Origin: Xanthomonas sp. F10
Lineage (GTDB): Bacteria; Pseudomonadota; Gammaproteobacteria; Xanthomonadales; Xanthomonadaceae
Assembly (NCBI RefSeq): GCF_014206815.1
Contig: NZ_JACHNP010000001.1
Location: 338,456-402,455 of the forward strand
Direction: 5' to 3'
DNA: 64,000 bases
Shown here: piece by piece, positions 25,513 to 36,009 of the stretch
Layout of the letters: each line of letters begins with the position of its first letter
How positions within the stretch are numbered: position 1 is the first letter of the stretch
The notes under the pieces: model-generated
The model's database searches: none
Told to the model about the DNA's origin: nothing
The model's input: only the letters and a program-made list of their open reading frames with translations
Program-made: the position numbers and the translations under genes

Positions 25513-25632
25513 GCGCATGCGGCCGCCCCTAGGCGGCCTCCTGGCGGCGGCGCACAGGCGCTGCCGCGCCCGTGCCTGCAGCGCCGCCATCGGCGCTGCC
25601 TGGCGCATCGCATCCGCTTACGGACATCGCAC

Positions 25633-27441
25633 ATGAACGCATCTTCTTCCGGCCTGCCGGCGCTGCCGTCGCGGCGCCGCTTCGTCACCGGGCTGGCGCT
25701 GAGCGCCGCCGCCGGCCTCACCGGTCTGCCGCTGCGCCACGCCCAGGCCAGCGCACTCGCCCGCAACGGCGCCGCGCCCTATGTGCTGCACGGCACCGAC
25801 CTGGACCTGAGCATCGGCAGCACGCGGGTCAACTTCACCGGGCGCGAGCGCCCCGCCATCGCCGTCAACGGCAGCGTGCCGGCGCCGCTCCTGCGCTGGC
25901 GCGAAGGCGACACGGTGACCATCCGCGTGGCCAACCGCCTGCCCGGCCACACCCAGACCTCGGTGCACTGGCACGGCCTGCTGTTGCCGGCCAACATGGA
26001 CGGCGTGCCAGGCATGAGCTTCGACGGCATCTACCCGGGCGAGACCTACCAGTACCGCTTCGCCCTGCGCCAGTCCGGCACCTACTGGTACCACAGCCAT
26101 TCGCTGCACCAGGAGCAGGCCGGGCTGTACGGCGCCATCGTCATCGACCCGCGCGAGCCGCCGCCGTACCGCTACGACCGCGAACACGTGCTGCTGCTGT
26201 CGGACTGGACCGACCTGGACTCGGCGGCGCTGTTCCGGCGGCTGAAGCAGATGCCGTCCTACGACAACCTGTACCAGCGCACCGTCGGCGACTTCCTGCG
26301 CGACGCGCGCGAGGATGGGCTGCGCGCCACCCTCGCCGACCGCGGCATGTGGGGGCGCATGCGCATGACCCCCACCGATCTGTCCGACGTCAACGGCAAC
26401 ACCTACACCTACCTGCTCAACGGCATGACCCCGGCCGGCAACTGGACCGGGCTGTTCCGCCCCGGCGAAAAAGTGCTGCTGCGCTTCATCAACGCCTCCA
26501 GCATGAGCTACTTCGACGTGCGCATCCCCGGGCTGAAGATGACCGTGGTCGCCGCCGACGGCCAGTACGTGCATCCGGTGAGCGTGGACGAGTTCCGCAT
26601 CGCCGCCGCCGAGACCTTTGATGTGCTGGTCGAACCCAGCGGCCAGGACGCCTACACGGTATTCGCCCAGGACATGGGCCGCACCGGCCACGCGCGCGGC
26701 ACCCTGGCTGTGCGCGAGGGGCTGCAGGCGCCGGTGCCGGCGAACGATCCGCGCCCGCTGCTGCGCATGCAGGACATGGGCCATGCGATGGCCGGACACG
26801 CCGGCATGGACCACGGCGCGGGCACGGCCATGCACGGCATGGAGGGCGGCTGTGGCGCGAACATGCACATGGCCGCCATGCCGGGCATGGAGCACGCCGC
26901 GCATGCGCCTGCCGCCGCACCTGCGCATCCGCGCAGCGAACGCGGCAATCCGCTGGTGGACATGCAGTCCTCCGCCACTGCGCCGCGGCTGGACGACCCG
27001 GGCATCGGCCTGCGCGACAACGGCCGCCGCGTGCTGACCTACGCCGACCTGCACAGCCTGTTCGAGGATCCGGACGGACGCGAGCCGGGGCGCGAGATCC
27101 AGTTGCACCTGACCGGCAACATGGAGAAGTTCGCCTGGTCCTTCGACGGCATTCCCTTCGCCAGCGCCGAACCGCTGCGGCTCAACTACGGCGAGCGCCT
27201 GCGCATCGTGCTGGTCAACGACACGATGATGCAGCACCCGATCCACCTGCACGGCATGTGGAGCGACGTGGAGGACGCCGCCGGCCGCTTCCAGGTGCGC
27301 AAGCACACCGTGGACATGCCGCCGGGCACGCGCCGCAGCTACCGCGTGCGCGCCGATGCGCTGGGCCGCTGGGCCTACCACTGCCACCTGCTGTACCACA
27401 TGGATGGCGGCATGATGCGCGAAGTGCGGGTGGACGCATGA
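25633..27441 (+). CDS. copA: Periplasmic multicopper oxidase CopA
   Basis: This 602-aa multicopper oxidase confers copper resistance by oxidising and sequestering Cu(I). A twin-arginine signal (SRRRFVTGLAL at 13-23) exports it folded. Copper ligands are in HWHGLLLP, HSHSLHQE, HPIHLHG and HCHLLYHMDGGMM (type 1/2/3 sites). A Met/His-rich linker around residues 375-430 (MDHGAGTAMHGM, MHMAAMPGMEH) is typical of CopA/PcoA. This gene is distinct from the P-type ATPase that bears the same symbol. Its stop overlaps the copB start. Confidence 0.94.
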   Translation: MNASSSGLPALPSRRRFVTGLALSAAAGLTGLPLRHAQASALARNGAAPYVLHGTDLDLSIGSTRVNFTGRERPAIAVNGSVPAPLLRWREGDTVTIRVANRLPGHTQTSVHWHGLLLPANMDGVPGMSFDGIYPGETYQYRFALRQSGTYWYHSHSLHQEQAGLYGAIVIDPREPPPYRYDREHVLLLSDWTDLDSAALFRRLKQMPSYDNLYQRTVGDFLRDAREDGLRATLADRGMWGRMRMTPTDLSDVNGNTYTYLLNGMTPAGNWTGLFRPGEKVLLRFINASSMSYFDVRIPGLKMTVVAADGQYVHPVSVDEFRIAAAETFDVLVEPSGQDAYTVFAQDMGRTGHARGTLAVREGLQAPVPANDPRPLLRMQDMGHAMAGHAGMDHGAGTAMHGMEGGCGANMHMAAMPGMEHAAHAPAAAPAHPRSERGNPLVDMQSSATAPRLDDPGIGLRDNGRRVLTYADLHSLFEDPDGREPGREIQLHLTGNMEKFAWSFDGIPFASAEPLRLNYGERLRIVLVNDTMMQHPIHLHGMWSDVEDAAGRFQVRKHTVDMPPGTRRSYRVRADALGRWAYHCHLLYHMDGGMMREVRVDA

Positions 27442-28640
27442 ACCGTTTCCACTTGTCGCCGCTCGCGCAGGCGACCGCTCTGGCGCTGCTGCTCGCGCAC
27501 GCGCCGGTGTACGCGCAGCATGTCCACGCTGCCGACAACGGCACGGACGTACCGGTAGCGCGCTGTGCCTGCCCGGCGTCCACTGCCACCATGCCCATGG
27601 CGAACGCGGAGGCGGCACAACCCGACACGGCAATGCACGGCGCCATGGACCATGCAGCCATGGGGCATGCCACGCAGGCGCCGGCCATGCACAGCGCGCC
27701 TGTCGCGCAGACCACGGCAGAGCACGCCGACGCCCTGTCGCACGAGCACATGGACCACGCCACGATGGATCACGCGGCGGCACCGCCGTCGCAGGGCGAT
27801 CACCGCGAACACGCACACGCTGCACACGACGGCATGGATCACGACGGCATGGACCATGCGATGCCCACCGCGCCGGCACCGCCCGCGAGCGCGTGCCAGT
27901 GTCCCGCGAGCGCCGGCACGCCGCTGCCGCGCGAACCCATCCCGCCGATCACCGCCGCCGACCGTGCCGCCGCGTTCCCGGTGCTGCGCGACCACGGCAT
28001 GGCGCACGGCGCATCGCGCACCGGCTACCTGCTGGTCGACCGCCTGGAGGGGTGGGACAACGCACACGGCAGCGGCCAGGCCTGGGAAGCCCGTGGCTGG
28101 TACGGCGGCGACATCGACCGGCTGTGGCTGCACAGCGACGGCGAACGCGAGGGCGGCCGCACCACGGCGTCGACGCTGGAACTGGCCTATGGCCGCGCGA
28201 TCTCGCCGTGGTGGGACGTGCTGGTCGGCGCCAGGCAGGCGTTCGCGCCCGGCCGCGCGCGGACCTCGGCCGCGTTCGGCGTGCAGGGCATGGCGCCGTA
28301 CAAGTTCGAGGTGTCGGCCATGCTCTACGTCGGCGAAGGCGGCCAGGCCAGCCTGCACCTGGAAGGCGAGTACGACGTGCTGCTGACCAATCGCCTGATC
28401 CTGCAGCCACGGCTGGAGGCGGAACTGGCCGCGCGCGACGATGCGGCGCATCGCACCGGAAGCGGCCTGACCACCGTGGAGGGCGGACTGCGCCTGCGTT
28501 ACGAGGTCACGCGGCGGTTCGCGCCTTACATCGGCGTGGACCACGTCCGCAGCTTTGGCGATACCGCCGACCTGCGCCGCGCCGACGGCGAAGCGGCACG
28601 CGAGACGCGCTGGGTCGCGGGCCTGCGGTTCTGGTTCTGA
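27438..28640 (+). CDS. copB: Outer-membrane copper-resistance protein CopB
   Basis: This 400-aa protein has a signal peptide (residues 1-26, ending VYAQ) and a long His/Met-rich N-terminal region of repeated MDHA/HDGMDH-type motifs (residues ~55-145) for copper capture. The C-terminal beta-barrel domain of ~230 residues begins near DHGMAHGASRTGYLLVDRLEG and ends in the aromatic RFWF, typical of CopB/PcoB. The ATG overlaps the CopA TGA (ATGA). Last gene of copLAB. Confidence 0.93.
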   Translation: MNRFHLSPLAQATALALLLAHAPVYAQHVHAADNGTDVPVARCACPASTATMPMANAEAAQPDTAMHGAMDHAAMGHATQAPAMHSAPVAQTTAEHADALSHEHMDHATMDHAAAPPSQGDHREHAHAAHDGMDHDGMDHAMPTAPAPPASACQCPASAGTPLPREPIPPITAADRAAAFPVLRDHGMAHGASRTGYLLVDRLEGWDNAHGSGQAWEARGWYGGDIDRLWLHSDGEREGGRTTASTLELAYGRAISPWWDVLVGARQAFAPGRARTSAAFGVQGMAPYKFEVSAMLYVGEGGQASLHLEGEYDVLLTNRLILQPRLEAELAARDDAAHRTGSGLTTVEGGLRLRYEVTRRFAPYIGVDHVRSFGDTADLRRADGEAARETRWVAGLRFWF

Positions 28641-28793
28641 GCGGCAGCGGCGCGCCGTAGGACATGGCGAACGGCGGCGCGGAAAATGCGCCGCCGCAGG
28701 ACGCAGGCATCGCCGCCAAACCGACGCTCGCGGCGCGCCAGGTGCATGTGCGTCCATCGCCACCACCCAGCCACGGCGAACGGCTGTGCATTT

Positions 28794-28859
28794 GTAGGCA
28801 CGGCTTCAACCGCGACCGGCGTTACCGGGAATGCCCGTCGCGGCTGAAGCCGCTCCTAC
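28794..28859. repeat. REP-like inverted repeat downstream of copB
   Basis: GTAGGCACGGCTTCAACCGC at 28794 pairs, with a few mismatches, with GTCGCGGCTGAAGCCGCTCC…TAC ending at 28859. It belongs to the same family as the hairpin at 54411-54477. It occupies the convergent spacer between copB and the next gene; nothing else is seen in 28641-28934. Confidence 0.75.
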
Positions 28860-28934
28860 GACACACCGAACCGGGTCGCGGCACGACGCATCCCGCATGG
28901 AAGGAGCAGGATGGATCGCGCGCCTCGCCGCCGC

Positions 28935-29408
28935 TCACGCGTGCAGCGCCGCCTGCAGCGCCTCCACCTCGTGCCGTGGCGGGCGCAGCGCCCCCAGCGT
29001 GCCGACCAGCTCGCGATAGCTGCGCGCGAGCTGCGCGAACAGCCCCGCGTCGCTGGCACGGGTCTCGGCGACTTCGGCATAGGCGCCGCGGCCGAGATCG
29101 ATGAAGTAGTCCACGCTGACCCGGCGCCGCGCCGCCACGCCGGGAAACAGCCCGGCGATCAGCAGGCAACCGTCACCGACCTCGCGCAAGGCATCAGCAC
29201 GGGCGCGCCCCACCTGCTCCTGCGCATGCAGCCAGGCCAATGCCTGGATACGCGCCAATAGTTGCGCGTCGCGCTGGTAGCGCAGCAGCACGAACACCAG
29301 ATAGTGCTCGCGCGATTCGTCCAGCGGCCGGCCCAGGCGCTGCCCGGCCTCGTGCACCAGCGCCTGCCACAGCTCGGCCGGCGCCCCCTGTCTGAAAGAC
29401 TCGTACAT
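28935..29408 (-). CDS. Conserved hypothetical protein
   Basis: This 157-aa, mostly helical soluble protein is of unknown function. MYESFRQGAPAELWQALVHE… has no signal peptide or membrane segment and no catalytic motif I recognise. The start is well supported: AGGAGG stands 3-4 nt ahead of the ATG at 29408 (CGCAGGAGGACGCATG). Codon usage resembles its neighbours. It is isolated between copB and the TetR gene. Confidence 0.7.
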   Translation of the reverse strand: MYESFRQGAPAELWQALVHEAGQRLGRPLDESREHYLVFVLLRYQRDAQLLARIQALAWLHAQEQVGRARADALREVGDGCLLIAGLFPGVAARRRVSVDYFIDLGRGAYAEVAETRASDAGLFAQLARSYRELVGTLGALRPPRHEVEALQAALHA

Positions 29409-29580
29409 GCGTCCTCCTGCGTGGTGGAACCCTCGCAGGAAGCTTATGCATAACCCGGGCCACACTGCTGGCAATGTCCACGCACAAGTGCCAGCGTTCG
29501 CGTCGTGATCAGCGGCGTCATGCGGCGCTCGCAGCTGCGCGCTAGGTGCCACCTCGCGCAGCGCTCGGTGCCCGGATCGT

Positions 29581-30297
29581 TCAGGACCTGCGGCGCTTGC
29601 GGACGTCGCCGGTCGCCAGCGCATCGCCCTGCGCCAGAATGCCGGCCAGGATCAGGTCGATCCCGGCGAGGAAATCCAGACGGTCGTCGTGCGTCTGCAG
29701 TGCGCCGGCCATGCTGCGCACGAAGGGATAGGCGACCGGATCGAGCCGCGACCACGTGCTCGCCATTGCGGCCAGGGTCTCGTCGCGGACAAGGCCCTGG
29801 GTGAGAGCCAACTGGGTATTGGCCGCGTTCTGCCCGCTCACGCCAAGCATGTAGTTGAGCAAGGCGGACACCGCCGCCCACTGTGCCGTGTCGGCTACAC
29901 CGAGCGCACGCAGCGGCTGGCCGAGGGCTTCGATGATGCGCACGATCGGCAACTGTCCCGGCGCCTGCCACAGCGCCGACCCGATCCAGGGATGCGCATC
30001 GATCGCATCGAACATGGCCAGGGCCAGCGTGCGGATGGCCGCCTGCGGCGTGGCGCCTGCCGGTGCCGACGGCAGGCTGCGCGCGATGACGGCGTCGCAG
30101 GCGGCCGTCAGCAGATCGCGCTTGTCGGCGATGTGTCCGTAGAGCGCGCCCGGTCCGGTGGCGAGCCGTTCGGACAGCGCGCGGAAGGTCAGGCCGGCTT
30201 CGCCGTCGCGATCGAGCAGGACGATCGCAGCGTCGACGATCTGCTCGCGCGACAACGCGGCGTCGCGGCGGGACGGGCTGGGGCGTGGCTTGGCCAT
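29581..30297 (-). CDS. TetR-family repressor
   Basis: This 238-aa regulator has an N-terminal TetR HTH (LSREQIVDAAIVLLDRDG, then LTFRALSERLATGPGALYGHI) and a C-terminal ligand domain of the TetR_C type (FDAIDAHPWIGSALWQAPG). It is divergent from a flavin monooxygenase gene, with two palindromic operators between them. The ATG at 30297 is chosen; a GTG at 30312 would bring the coding region within 3 bp of the first operator. Confidence 0.88.
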   Translation of the reverse strand: MAKPRPSPSRRDAALSREQIVDAAIVLLDRDGEAGLTFRALSERLATGPGALYGHIADKRDLLTAACDAVIARSLPSAPAGATPQAAIRTLALAMFDAIDAHPWIGSALWQAPGQLPIVRIIEALGQPLRALGVADTAQWAAVSALLNYMLGVSGQNAANTQLALTQGLVRDETLAAMASTWSRLDPVAYPFVRSMAGALQTHDDRLDFLAGIDLILAGILAQGDALATGDVRKRRRS

Positions 30298-30315
30298 GGC
30301 CGATCTTGACACGGA

Positions 30316-30351
30316 TGGAACGCCATTCCAAGATGATGGAACGGCGTTCCA
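30316..30351. promoter_or_regulatory. Two 15-bp palindromic operators for the TetR repressor
   Basis: TGGAACGCCATTCCA (30316-30330) and TGGAACGGCGTTCCA (30337-30351) are near-identical dyads with centres 21 bp apart, that is, two helical turns. They lie between the TetR gene and the monooxygenase, 52 bp before the monooxygenase ATG, placed to repress both promoters. Confidence 0.82.
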
Positions 30352-30402
30352 TCACCACGTACCGCGCGCATCGCTGCACGCACTGCTCCCTTGAGGTCCC
30401 GG

Positions 30403-31533
30403 ATGCACACATCCATCGCGATCATCGGCGCCGGACTCGGCGGGCTTGCGCTCGCCCGCGTCCTGCACCTCCACGGCATCGCCGCGACCCTCTACGAAGC
30501 CGAGGCATCGGCCGATGCGCGCCCGCAGGGCGGCCTGCTCGACATTCACGACTACAACGGCCAACTGGCACTCAAGGACGCCGGGCTGTATCCGCAGTTC
30601 CGCGCGCTGGTGTTGCCCGGCGCGGATGCGAAACGGGTCGTCGACCGCGAGGGCACCCTCCTGATCGAGCGGCCGGACACCGGCGCCGGCAATCGGCCGG
30701 AGGTGGATCGTGGGCAGTTGCGCCGCCTGCTGCTCGATGCGCTTCCTGACGGCGCGGTGCGCTGGGGCTGCAAGCTCGCCGGCGTGTCGCCGCTCGCCGA
30801 TGGGCGGCATCTGCTGCGCTTCGGCGATGGCGCCACGGTGACCACCGACCTGCTGGTCGGCGCGGACGGCGCCTGGTCGAAGGTGCGGCCATTGCTGTCC
30901 GCTGCGGTGCCCGCCTACAGCGGCACCACCTTCGTCGAGACCCGCCTGCTGGACGCAGATACCCGGCATCCGGCCAGCGCGCAGCTGGTCGGCCACGGAA
31001 CGCTGATGGCGGTCGCACCGGGCAAGGGCCTGTTCGCGCACCGCTATGCCGACGGCACGCTGCATGTCTACGTGTCGCTGGTCCGGCCGCCGGCGTGGTT
31101 CGACGGCATCGACATGGCCGTGCCGGCGAGCGCGATGGCACGCATCGCCGCGGAGTTCGCCGGTTGGGCGCCGGCGCTGACGGCGTTGATCACCGCCAGC
31201 GACACACCGCCGGTGCTGCGTCCCATCCATGCCTTGCCGGTCGAGCATCGCTGGGAACGCGTCCCCGGCGTGACCCTGCTCGGCGACGCGGCGCATCTGA
31301 TGTCGCCGTTCGCCGGCGAAGGCGCCAACCTCGCGCTCTACGATGGTGCCGAGCTGGGCAAGGCCATCGCCGCGCATCCCGGCGCGATCGAGGCCGCACT
31401 GTCCACGTACGAGACCCAGTTGTTCGCCCGCAGCGCGCCGTTCGCCCGCGAATCCCAGCGCAACCTCGCCCTGTTCTTCGACGACGCAGCGCCGCAGAGC
31501 CTGGTCGACTTCTTCAACGGCATCGCCACGTAG
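30403..31533 (+). CDS. FAD-dependent monooxygenase (TetX-like)
   Basis: This 376-aa class A flavoprotein monooxygenase has the Rossmann motif SIAIIGAGLGGLALARVL at the N-terminus, the family motif LLVGADGAWSKVRPLL, and GVTLLGDAAHLMSPFAGEGANLAL for FAD ribityl binding. The wording QGGLLDIHDYNGQLALKDAGL is close to the Tet(X)/aromatic hydroxylase branch. Substrate is unknown; control by a divergent TetR suggests induction by a xenobiotic or antibiotic. Tetracycline inactivation should not be assumed. Confidence 0.87.
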   Translation: MHTSIAIIGAGLGGLALARVLHLHGIAATLYEAEASADARPQGGLLDIHDYNGQLALKDAGLYPQFRALVLPGADAKRVVDREGTLLIERPDTGAGNRPEVDRGQLRRLLLDALPDGAVRWGCKLAGVSPLADGRHLLRFGDGATVTTDLLVGADGAWSKVRPLLSAAVPAYSGTTFVETRLLDADTRHPASAQLVGHGTLMAVAPGKGLFAHRYADGTLHVYVSLVRPPAWFDGIDMAVPASAMARIAAEFAGWAPALTALITASDTPPVLRPIHALPVEHRWERVPGVTLLGDAAHLMSPFAGEGANLALYDGAELGKAIAAHPGAIEAALSTYETQLFARSAPFARESQRNLALFFDDAAPQSLVDFFNGIAT

Positions 31534-31654
31534 CCGCCAGCGACATCCCGAGCGGCGCTATTGCGGAAATCACCATGGCGCCGTCCCCCTCGCACCGTCA
31601 TGGCGGCCCGCGCACGCCAGCCGTCGCTGGCGCGCCGAACGCGCCTGGACGCGC

Positions 31655-33487
<1,833 letters not shown>

Positions 33488-33724
33488 AGCCACGTCCTTC
33501 GCCGAAAAGTCCGCCATTCTAGCCAAGTCCGCTGAATGTCTCGCCGCTGTCCGCTACCGGACCTAGGGCGGTCACCAGTTCCCGAACATGCCGCGTTGGG
33601 TCTGCAGGCGCGCAGCCGGCGTTGCGGGGCGCAGCGCCTGACTGGCCGTCAGGTCAAGCCCCGCGGCGCCGGCTACGCGCCTGCCACGCCCAACCCGAAG
33701 GGCCGCGATTGCGCGGGAATGGAT

Positions 33725-33778
33725 GACACGCCCCAGTGTCCGCGAACGTGTCCGCGGACACCCGGACACCTGTCCGCG
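33725..33778. promoter_or_regulatory. Cluster of GTGTCC/GGACAC dyads (candidate enhancer for the NtrC-type activator)
   Basis: Within 54 bp lie a perfect 14-bp palindrome GTGTCCGCGGACAC (33748-33761), an inverted pair GACAC-6-GTGTC (33725-33740) and GGACACCTGTCC (33764-33775). The cluster ends about 35 bp upstream of a sigma-54 promoter. This is where a bacterial enhancer-binding protein would bind; the natural candidate is the activator encoded at 49017. The rest of 33488-33863 shows nothing else I can name. Confidence 0.62.
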
Positions 33779-33811
33779 CCGACCACCTCCATGCAATTCA
33801 ATGGGTTGCAG

Positions 33812-33829
33812 TTGGCACGCACCGTGCTT
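33812..33829 (+). promoter_or_regulatory. Sigma-54 (-24/-12) promoter of the ABC transporter array
   Basis: TTGGCACGCACCGTGCTT has the invariant GG (33814-33815) and GC (33826-33827) separated by exactly 10 bp, with the TGGCAC consensus at -24 complete. Transcription would start at about 33839, 25 nt before the adaptor gene ATG. Confidence 0.85.
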
Positions 33830-33863
33830 TGGAGTTCCCGTCCTCACCGCTGCGACCGTACCG

Positions 33864-35132
33864 ATGATCCGTGACACCTCCGCCCAGGACCAGGTTCTCG
33901 CCCGCCCCCGCTCCGCGGCCTGGCGCCGCTGGCTGTGGCCCGGGCTGATCGTCGCGCTGGTGCTGCTGGGCATCGCCTTCGCCGCACGCGGCTGGATCGC
34001 CGGCAGCCGCTCCTTCGACGCGCAACGCGTGCGCATCGCCACGGTGACCCGCGGCGACCTGGTCCGCGACATCTCCGCCGACGGCCGCCTGATCGCCGCC
34101 AACAGCCCCACCCTGTACGCCATCTCCGGCGGCACCGTGACCCTGAAGGTGGTCGCCGGCGACGTGGTCAAGCAGGGCCAGGAACTGGCCGAGATCGACA
34201 GCCCCGAATTGCGCAGCAAGCTGGCCCAGGAAGAGGCGACCCTGGCCGGCCTGCAAGCCGAGGCCGGCCGCGCCGACCTGGACGCGACCCTGGCCCGCGC
34301 CAACGCCAGCAAGCTGATCGACCAGGCGCAGATCGAGCGGCAGGCCGCCAGCCGCGACCTGGAGCGCTACCAGCGCGGCTACGCAGGCGGCGCGGTGCCG
34401 CAGGTGGAACTGGCCAAGGCCCAGGACACGCTGAAGAAGGCCGACATCGCGATGAGCCACGCGCAGAAGGATTCCGGCCTGCAGGCGCAGGGCGCGTCGC
34501 TGGACGCGCGCAACAAGCGCCTGCTCGCCGAGCGCCAGCGCGCGGTGGTGGCCGAGGTGCAGCGCCAGGTCGACCTGCTGACCCTGCGCTCGCCGTTCGA
34601 TGGCCAGGTCGGGCAGGTGCAGGTCTCGCAGCACACCAACGTCGCCGCCAACGCGCCGGTGCTGAGCGTCGTGGATCTGTCCAAGTTCGAACTGGAGATC
34701 AAGGTGCCGGAGAGCTTCGCCCGCGACCTGGCGATCGGCATGCCGGCGCAATTGACCAGCGGCGCCGGCGAACCGTTCGCCGGGGCGATCTCGGCGGTGT
34801 CGCCGGAAGTGGTCAACGGCGAGGTCAACGCGCGCATCCGCTTCACCGACAAGCAGCCGCCGGGCCTGCGCCAGAGCCAGCGCATGAGCGCGCGGGTGCT
34901 GCTGGACACCCGCAGGAACGTGCTCAAGCTCGAGCGCGGCCCGTTCGTCGAGCAGTCCGGCGGCCGCTACGCCTACGTCATGGACGGCGACTCGGCGGTG
35001 CGCCGCCCGGTCGAACTGGGCGTCACCAGCCTGGGCGAAGTCGAAGTGCGCTCGGGCCTGCAGCCGGGCGACCGCGTGGTGGTCTCCGGCAGCGATCTGT
35101 TCGGCGACGCACCGCAGGTCACGGTGCATTGA
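33864..35132 (+). CDS. Periplasmic adaptor (HlyD/MacA-type membrane fusion protein)
   Basis: This 422-aa inner-membrane-anchored adaptor has a cytoplasmic N-terminus, one TM (~residues 25-43, WLWPGLIVALVLLGIAFAA), a biotinyl-lipoyl half-domain (GGTVTLKVVAGDVVKQGQEL), a long coiled-coil hairpin (~95-215) and a second lipoyl half (LRSPFDGQVGQVQVSQHTNV). The beta-barrel and membrane-proximal domains end in GLQPGDRVVVSGSDLFGDAPQ. It would link the inner-membrane permeases to an outer-membrane TolC-type channel, which is not encoded nearby. First gene after the sigma-54 promoter. Confidence 0.9.
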   Translation: MIRDTSAQDQVLARPRSAAWRRWLWPGLIVALVLLGIAFAARGWIAGSRSFDAQRVRIATVTRGDLVRDISADGRLIAANSPTLYAISGGTVTLKVVAGDVVKQGQELAEIDSPELRSKLAQEEATLAGLQAEAGRADLDATLARANASKLIDQAQIERQAASRDLERYQRGYAGGAVPQVELAKAQDTLKKADIAMSHAQKDSGLQAQGASLDARNKRLLAERQRAVVAEVQRQVDLLTLRSPFDGQVGQVQVSQHTNVAANAPVLSVVDLSKFELEIKVPESFARDLAIGMPAQLTSGAGEPFAGAISAVSPEVVNGEVNARIRFTDKQPPGLRQSQRMSARVLLDTRRNVLKLERGPFVEQSGGRYAYVMDGDSAVRRPVELGVTSLGEVEVRSGLQPGDRVVVSGSDLFGDAPQVTVH

Positions 35133-35136
35133 AAGC

Positions 35137-35233
35137 CGGGACCCGGGTCCCGGGACCCGGGTCCCGGAAAAGCCAAAGCGATCGGCTGTTGCTGTTGTTC
35201 TTGATCTTCCGGGTCCCGGGTCCCGAGTCCCGG
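35137..35233. repeat. GGGACCCGGGTCCC repeat array between adaptor and ATPase genes
   Basis: Overlapping self-complementary GGGACCCGGGTCCCGGGACC units at 35141-35167 face inverted CGGGTCCCGGGTCCC at 35211-35233. The same family recurs around atpG/atpA (58562-58697). It splits the operon by 135 bp and could form a stable hairpin that sets adaptor:ATPase stoichiometry or protects mRNA. Confidence 0.75.
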
Positions 35234-35267
35234 CTCCACACCACCACACATCACAAGGAACTCCCCC

Positions 35268-35984
35268 ATGCTCGAAATGCGCGCCGTCTCCAAGGTCTTC
35301 CGCACCGAACAGGTCGAGACGCATGCGTTGCGCTCGCTGGACCTGCATGTCCGCGAGGGCGAGTTCGTCGCCGTCACCGGGCCGTCGGGCTCGGGCAAGA
35401 CCACTTTCCTCAACATCGCCGGGTTGCTGGAAACCTTCACCAGTGGGCAGTACCTGCTCGATGGCCAGGACGTCAGCAACCTCAACGACGATGCGCGCTC
35501 GCGCATGCGCAACCAGAAGATCGGTTTCATCTTCCAGGGCTTCAACCTGATCCCCGATCTCAACCTGTTCGACAACGTCGACGTGCCGCTGCGCTACCGC
35601 GGCATGGGCGCGGCCGAGCGCAAGCAACGCATCGAGGAGGCGCTGAGCCGGGTCGGGCTGGGTTCGCGCATGAAGCACTATCCGTCCGAACTGTCCGGCG
35701 GCCAGCAGCAGCGTGCGGCGATCGCCCGCGCCCTGGCCGGCAGCCCGCGCCTGCTGCTGGCCGACGAACCGACCGGCAACCTCGACTCGCAGATGGCGCG
35801 CGGGGTGATGGAACTGCTGGAGGAGATCAACGCGCAGGGCTCGACCATCGTCATGGTCACCCACGATCCGGAACTGGCCGCGCGCGCCCAGCGCAACGTG
35901 CACATCGTCGACGGCCAGGCCACCGACCTGCAGCGCGAACCGGTGCTGGCGCACGGCGGCAGCGACGCCGCGGCCGTGCGCTGA
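35268..35984 (+). CDS. ABC transporter ATPase (MacB/LolD type)
   Basis: This 238-aa nucleotide-binding protein has Walker A GPSGSGKT (38-45), the Q-loop IFQGFNLIPDL, signature LSGGQQQR (142-149), Walker B LLLADEPTGN (E167) and the switch His in VMVTHDPELA. The sequence is typical of the MacB/LolD/FtsE group that drives mechanotransmission-type permeases. It is the only ATPase among ten permease genes, so it probably homodimerises beneath all of them. Confidence 0.95.
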   Translation: MLEMRAVSKVFRTEQVETHALRSLDLHVREGEFVAVTGPSGSGKTTFLNIAGLLETFTSGQYLLDGQDVSNLNDDARSRMRNQKIGFIFQGFNLIPDLNLFDNVDVPLRYRGMGAAERKQRIEEALSRVGLGSRMKHYPSELSGGQQQRAAIARALAGSPRLLLADEPTGNLDSQMARGVMELLEEINAQGSTIVMVTHDPELAARAQRNVHIVDGQATDLQREPVLAHGGSDAAAVR

Positions 35985-36009
35985 GCGGCACGACGGGGCG
36001 GGGACCGGC

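Noticed and set aside
30403-31533. Calling the flavin monooxygenase a tetracycline-inactivating TetX
   Set aside because: The fold and a divergent TetR fit, but these features are common to many aromatic monooxygenases; nothing in the sequence fixes the substrate.
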